Origin: a bacterium UBP1_UBA4771
Lineage (GTDB): Bacteria; Krumholzibacteriota; Krumholzibacteriia; Krumholzibacteriales; Krumholzibacteriaceae
Length of the DNA: 8,542 nt
Direction of reading: 5' to 3'
Assembly: GCA_002403295.1 (NCBI GenBank)
Contig: DHHN01000092.1
Span: forward strand, 1,609 to 10,150
In this document: piece by piece, positions 5,357 through 8,542 of the stretch
Numbering within the stretch: the first letter of the stretch is position 1
Layout: each line of letters begins with the position of its first letter
The notes under the pieces: generated by a model
Database searches by the model: none
Seen by the model: the letters and a program-made list of their open reading frames with translations, nothing else
What the model was told of the DNA's origin: nothing
Made by a program: the position numbers and the translations under genes

Positions 5357-8026
5357 GTGTCTTTTAGAGGTATCGGTTTGCTGTTCCTCCTCTGCCTCGT
5401 GTGCGTTCCGGCCGCCGCGCAGTGGCTCGAAAACGGGACGCCGTACTGCCCTTCGACGCCGGGGATCGTTTCGCGGACGGCCGTCTCGGACGGCTTCGGC
5501 GGAATCCTCGTCCTCACCGAGCAGCGGGGTTTGGCGGGAGGACGCCATCTTCTCGTCCAGAGGATCGACGGCTACGGCATACCCCGCTGGACGCCCTCAT
5601 GCGGGGTCTTCGTCGACACCATCGGCGCGCTCGAGCATTCGCGCATCATTCCCGACGGCTCAGGCGGCGCCTTCATCGCTGCCTCCCGGAACGGTGATCT
5701 GCGCGCATACAGGATCGACGCGCGGGGCTCGGCGGCATGGGGATTCGGCGGCGTCGCCGTGAGCTCGGCGGGCGACACCGTCGCCTCTCCCGCGCTCGCG
5801 CCGGACGGCGCCGGCGGGTGCTTCATCGCATGGCAGGACATGAGAAGCGACGCCGGGGACATCTACGCGCAGCGGCTTTCCTCGTCCGGAACGGCGCATT
5901 GGGCCGCGGGCGGCCTTCCCGTCTGCGACACCGCCATGACCCAATGCGAACCGAGCATCGCGCCCGACGGCGCCGGCGGGATCGTCGTCGCGTGGAGCGA
6001 TAACCGGGATTCCCTCCAATACGATATATTCGCCGCGCGGCTCACCTCCGCCGGTTCTCCCGTGTGGGAGGTGCGGGGCGTTCCCGTCTGCGCCGCGCCG
6101 GGCGACCAAGCGCGGCCGATCGCGGCTCCGTACGGGACCTTCGGCGGCGCCGTCGTCGCATGGATCGACGCGCGTTCGGGGAACGAGGATATATACGCGC
6201 AGCGGCTCCACGATACGGGCGCGCCCGCATGGGCGACGGACGGCATCGCCGTCTGCGCCGCCTCGGGCGCGCAGAGCGGCCTCATCATGACGCCCGGAGA
6301 CGCGAACGACGCGTTCCTTCTCGCATGGGTCGATCGCCGCGGCGGCTCCGCCGACATATTCGCGCAGAAGATCGGTTCGAGCGGCGTCTCGGCGTGGCTT
6401 CCCGACGGCGCGCCGGTCTGCACGGCGACGGGGGATCAGACCGGTGCCGGCATCGTGCCCGACGGCGTCGGCGGAGCGCTCGTCGTCTGGCGGGACGGCA
6501 GAACCGATCCCGAACCCGATATCTACATCCAGCATATCAACGCTTCGGGATTCGCGGCGTGGACCGTGAACGGCCGCGCGGTCTGCGCCCTCCCGGGCGC
6601 CCAGACCGATCCGGTCGTCGTTGCGGACGGCGCCGGCGGAGCGCTCGTTTCGTGGACGGGTCCGAGCCCCGTGAGCGCCGCCCGCGAAGCGAGCTACTGC
6701 CAGCGCATCGAACGCAGCGGCTACTGGGGATATCCCGCTCCCCGCATCTTCGCCGTCCGCGACGTGCCGGGCGATCAGGGAGGCTTCGTCAACCTCGCAT
6801 GGGACGCGAGCAGGCTCGATCCATGGCCGTATCAGTCGATCCTCAACTACTCCGTCTGGCGGGCGATCAGCCCGGTGGCCGCCTCGGGCATGCTCGCCTC
6901 CGGCGCGCGCGCGATCGAGAACGCATCCGCCGTCGAGCCGGAGAGCGAGATCGCGCAAATCCGCGTCGAGCGGTTCGACGGAGCGACGTTCTACTGGAAA
7001 TTCATCAGCTACCTCTACGCGGCGTCCCTCGAGCACTACTCCGACGTCGTCCAAACCGTCTTCGATTCGACCGCCGTCTGCAGCGAGCACCATTACTTTC
7101 AGGTCATCGCCCACTCCTCGGTCGATCCGAAGGCGGCGTGGGCATCGGCGCCCGACAGCGGCTATTCCGTCGACAATCTCGCTCCCGCGACGCCGTGCAG
7201 CCTCGCGGCCCGGCAATCGGGAGACGATCTGCGGATCTCGTGGAAACCGAACGCCGAAGCCGATTTCTCGCACTACGCGCTCTACCGCGGCGCGGCGGCG
7301 GATTTCGAGCCGCTCGATCCGATATGCGTTCTCGCGGACACGGTCGTCGTCGACACCGTCTGGACCCCCGGGGCGAACGACTATTACTACAAGCTCGTGG
7401 CCTTCGACATACACGGGAACGCGAGCCCGGCCGCTCTCCTTCGCCCGGACGCGGTGGTGGCGACGCTTCTGCAGTTCTGCGCCGCGCGCCTCGTCGAGCG
7501 GGGCGTCCTCGTGGAGTGGCGGCTCGCCGAAATCGACGAGGGCGTCTCCTTCAGGGTGAGCCGTCTCGAAGCGCCCGGAGGAGAATACCGGCCTCTCGAC
7601 GATCGAACCGTCGCGCGGGACGGGCTCGCGTTCTCCTTCACCGACGAGCGCGTCGAGCCGGGCGGAACCTACCGCTATCGCGTCGAGCATTCGAAAGGCG
7701 CGGGCTGGGACGCGCTGTTCGAAACGGATGCCGTCTCCATCCCCTCCATGCCGGCGGCGCTCTTCCAGAATCACCCGAACCCGTTCAATCCCTCGACGGC
7801 GATCGGCTATTACCTGCCTTCCTCGGCTCATGTCACGCTCGAGATCTTCGACGTGTCGGGCAGACGCATCCGTTCCCTCGTCGACGGGCCGATGGCGGGC
7901 GGATATCACACGGCGCTCTGGAACGGCGCCGACGATGCGGGGCGAGCGGTGAGCTCCGGAATTTATTTCTGCGTGCTGCGCGCGGACAAGCAAAGCCTGA
8001 CGCGCAAGATGACGCTTCTCCGATAA
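5357..8026 (+). CDS. Secreted repeat protein with fibronectin-like modules and FlgD/T9SS-type C-terminal domain
   Basis: An 889-residue exported protein of unknown function. Domains in order: signal peptide at 1-21 (hydrophobic core, cleavage after VPAAA); a repeat region at about 45-455 with motif DGxGGxxVxWxDxR-DIYAQRL-SG-W-G-VC, probably forming a beta-propeller; a beta-sandwich module at about 462-606 (NLAWDAS near 479-485, NYSVWR at 497-502, YFQVIA at 580-585); a fibronectin type III-like module at about 608-692 (LRISWKPN, HYALYRG, YYYKLVAFD); a further sandwich at about 704-790 (VEWRL, FRVSRLE, YRYRVEH); and a FlgD Ig-like domain at 798-889. That last domain starts with NHPNPFNPST (805-814), includes FDVSGRRIRSL (831-841) and ends with SSGIYFCVLRA (866-876) and KMTLLR. 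Such C-terminal domains serve as sorting signals for type IX secretion in Bacteroidetes and occur widely in related high-GC phyla. The GTG start is chosen from AAGGAGG and the signal peptide. The next gene follows by 20 bases, so the two are probably co-transcribed. No catalytic motif is seen; a binding, adhesive or structural role is inference. Confidence 0.88.
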   Translation: MSFRGIGLLFLLCLVCVPAAAQWLENGTPYCPSTPGIVSRTAVSDGFGGILVLTEQRGLAGGRHLLVQRIDGYGIPRWTPSCGVFVDTIGALEHSRIIPDGSGGAFIAASRNGDLRAYRIDARGSAAWGFGGVAVSSAGDTVASPALAPDGAGGCFIAWQDMRSDAGDIYAQRLSSSGTAHWAAGGLPVCDTAMTQCEPSIAPDGAGGIVVAWSDNRDSLQYDIFAARLTSAGSPVWEVRGVPVCAAPGDQARPIAAPYGTFGGAVVAWIDARSGNEDIYAQRLHDTGAPAWATDGIAVCAASGAQSGLIMTPGDANDAFLLAWVDRRGGSADIFAQKIGSSGVSAWLPDGAPVCTATGDQTGAGIVPDGVGGALVVWRDGRTDPEPDIYIQHINASGFAAWTVNGRAVCALPGAQTDPVVVADGAGGALVSWTGPSPVSAAREASYCQRIERSGYWGYPAPRIFAVRDVPGDQGGFVNLAWDASRLDPWPYQSILNYSVWRAISPVAASGMLASGARAIENASAVEPESEIAQIRVERFDGATFYWKFISYLYAASLEHYSDVVQTVFDSTAVCSEHHYFQVIAHSSVDPKAAWASAPDSGYSVDNLAPATPCSLAARQSGDDLRISWKPNAEADFSHYALYRGAAADFEPLDPICVLADTVVVDTVWTPGANDYYYKLVAFDIHGNASPAALLRPDAVVATLLQFCAARLVERGVLVEWRLAEIDEGVSFRVSRLEAPGGEYRPLDDRTVARDGLAFSFTDERVEPGGTYRYRVEHSKGAGWDALFETDAVSIPSMPAALFQNHPNPFNPSTAIGYYLPSSAHVTLEIFDVSGRRIRSLVDGPMAGGYHTALWNGADDAGRAVSSGIYFCVLRADKQSLTRKMTLLR
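5489..6721 (+). repeat. Tandem protein repeats of about 55 residues (propeller-like), seven to eight copies
   Basis: Copies begin at residues 45, 99, 150, 204, 259, 314, 369 and 424 of the encoded protein. The best copies (third to seventh) share DGAGG, VxW.D.R, DIYAQRL, a SG/TG turn, W, G and a closing VC. The closing cysteines are C190, C245, C300, C355 and C410, exactly 55 residues (165 bases) apart. The first, second and last copies are degenerate: the second lacks the cysteine and is shorter, and the last loses the DIYAQ core. At the DNA level the copies have diverged, so this is an old duplication and not a recently expanded tandem repeat. Confidence 0.85.
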
Positions 8027-8046
8027 TTGGACAGGAGGCAATACTC

Positions 8047-8542
8047 ATGCGACCGAACACGCTCGTTCCATCGATTGTCCCTATCGCGACGCTTCTCGTC
8101 GCGGCGGCGATCGCCTTCGCCGCGCCGCCCGCCTTCGCGGCCGACAAAACAGGCGTCCCTCCCTCCATGCTGTACGAGGGGCACCTCACCGATTCGAACG
8201 GCACCCCGCTCCCGGACGGCAAGTACGATTTCACGTTCGCGCTCTACACGGGGGCGACCGGGGGAACGCCGATCTGGATCGAGGAGCACAAGCGCATCGT
8301 CCTCAGCGCCGGTCGGTTCAGAGCGCTGCTCGGCAACGGAACGACGCCGGTTCCGCTCGACCTTCCGTTCGACCGTCCGTATTTTCTCGCGATGCGCGTC
8401 GACGGCGGCCCGGAGCTCGTGCCGCGCCTCGAGCTTGCGACATCGGCCTACAGCTTCCGTGCCCGCGCCGTCGACTCGGTGCCGGACGGCTCGATCACGG
8501 GCGCCAAGCTCGCGCCGCTTTCCGTCACGAACGACCATATCC
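8047..8542 (+). CDS. Secreted fibre-like surface protein, N-terminal part (cut by window edge)
   Basis: The first 165 codons are present; the gene continues past 8542. Residues 1-31 form a signal peptide with a long alanine-rich hydrophobic core and probable cleavage after APPAFA. Residues 42-137 match a domain common at the N-terminus of long bacterial surface and tail-fibre-like proteins: LYEGHLTDSNGTPLPDG (42-58), YDFTFALY with GGTPIW (60-77), GRFRALLG (89-96), PYFLAMRV (111-118), and LELATSAYSFRARAV (128-142), equivalent to the usual PRqrltsvpYAfrA ending. The following DGSITGAKLA (146-155) looks like the start of the SIT-x-AKLA repeats that often come next in such proteins. The ATG at 8047 has AGGAGG (8033-8038) eight bases upstream and lies 20 bases after the preceding stop, indicating one operon. 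What lies C-terminal (triple helix, peptidase S74 chaperone, right-handed helix or other) cannot be seen. The function is probably structural or adhesive, by inference. Confidence 0.8.
   Translation, partial: MRPNTLVPSIVPIATLLVAAAIAFAAPPAFAADKTGVPPSMLYEGHLTDSNGTPLPDGKYDFTFALYTGATGGTPIWIEEHKRIVLSAGRFRALLGNGTTPVPLDLPFDRPYFLAMRVDGGPELVPRLELATSAYSFRARAVDSVPDGSITGAKLAPLSVTNDHI

Noticed and set aside
5489..6721. Tandem repeat as a recent DNA-level expansion or phase-variation element
   Set aside because: Similarity is at the protein level only; copies differ at many bases and there are no short identical units likely to slip.
5660..8041. Long minus-strand open frame (793 codons) opposite the repeat protein
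   Set aside because: Arg-rich antisense translation with apparent repeats that merely mirror the sense-strand repeats; no ribosome site or recognisable domain.

Overview
This is a GC-rich window (roughly two thirds G+C by eye) with dense bacterial genes, short spacers and clear Shine-Dalgarno sequences. Two secreted proteins point to a lineage: one has DG.GG...W.D.R...DIYAQR repeats, fibronectin-like modules and a C-terminal PNPFNPST/FlgD-like sorting domain. That combination is typical of high-GC phyla of the FCB superphylum and relatives known mostly from metagenomes (Eisenbacteria, Krumholzibacteria, Latescibacteria, Fermentibacteria type). The phylum is an inference; the window holds no phylogenetic marker gene. 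No tRNA, rRNA, CRISPR array, insertion sequence or phage integration gene was found.

Minus-strand block, right to left. At 5092-2987 lies an exported HELGH zinc metallopeptidase of the M3/M2-like gluzincin kind. At 2850-1882 is an SDR-type L-threonine 3-dehydrogenase, followed after 42 bases by glycine C-acetyltransferase (2-amino-3-ketobutyrate CoA ligase, kbl) at 1839-640. These two form a compact threonine-to-glycine operon: threonine + NAD+ gives 2-amino-3-ketobutyrate, which with CoA gives glycine + acetyl-CoA. At 501-1 is the N-terminal part of a membrane-bound ion-pumping pyrophosphatase (hppA), cut by the window edge and preceded by a TTGACA box that may be its own promoter.

A 264-base divergent spacer (5093-5356) separates this block from the plus-strand block. 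It carries an AT-rich stretch with an extended -10 element facing right.

Plus-strand block. At 5357-8026 is an 889-residue secreted multidomain protein starting at GTG: signal peptide, about eight propeller-like repeats (five conserved cysteines exactly 55 residues apart), fibronectin-like modules and a FlgD-like C-terminal domain. Twenty bases later, at 8047, a second secreted protein begins, with the N-terminal domain often found on long fibre-like or coiled bacterial surface proteins; it runs off the window. The two are probably co-transcribed and both act outside the cytoplasm.

Most of the window is recognisable. The least characterised parts are the metallopeptidase's family placement and the function of the two-gene secreted cassette. 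I see no convincing sign of a wholly new defence, RNA or mobile system.
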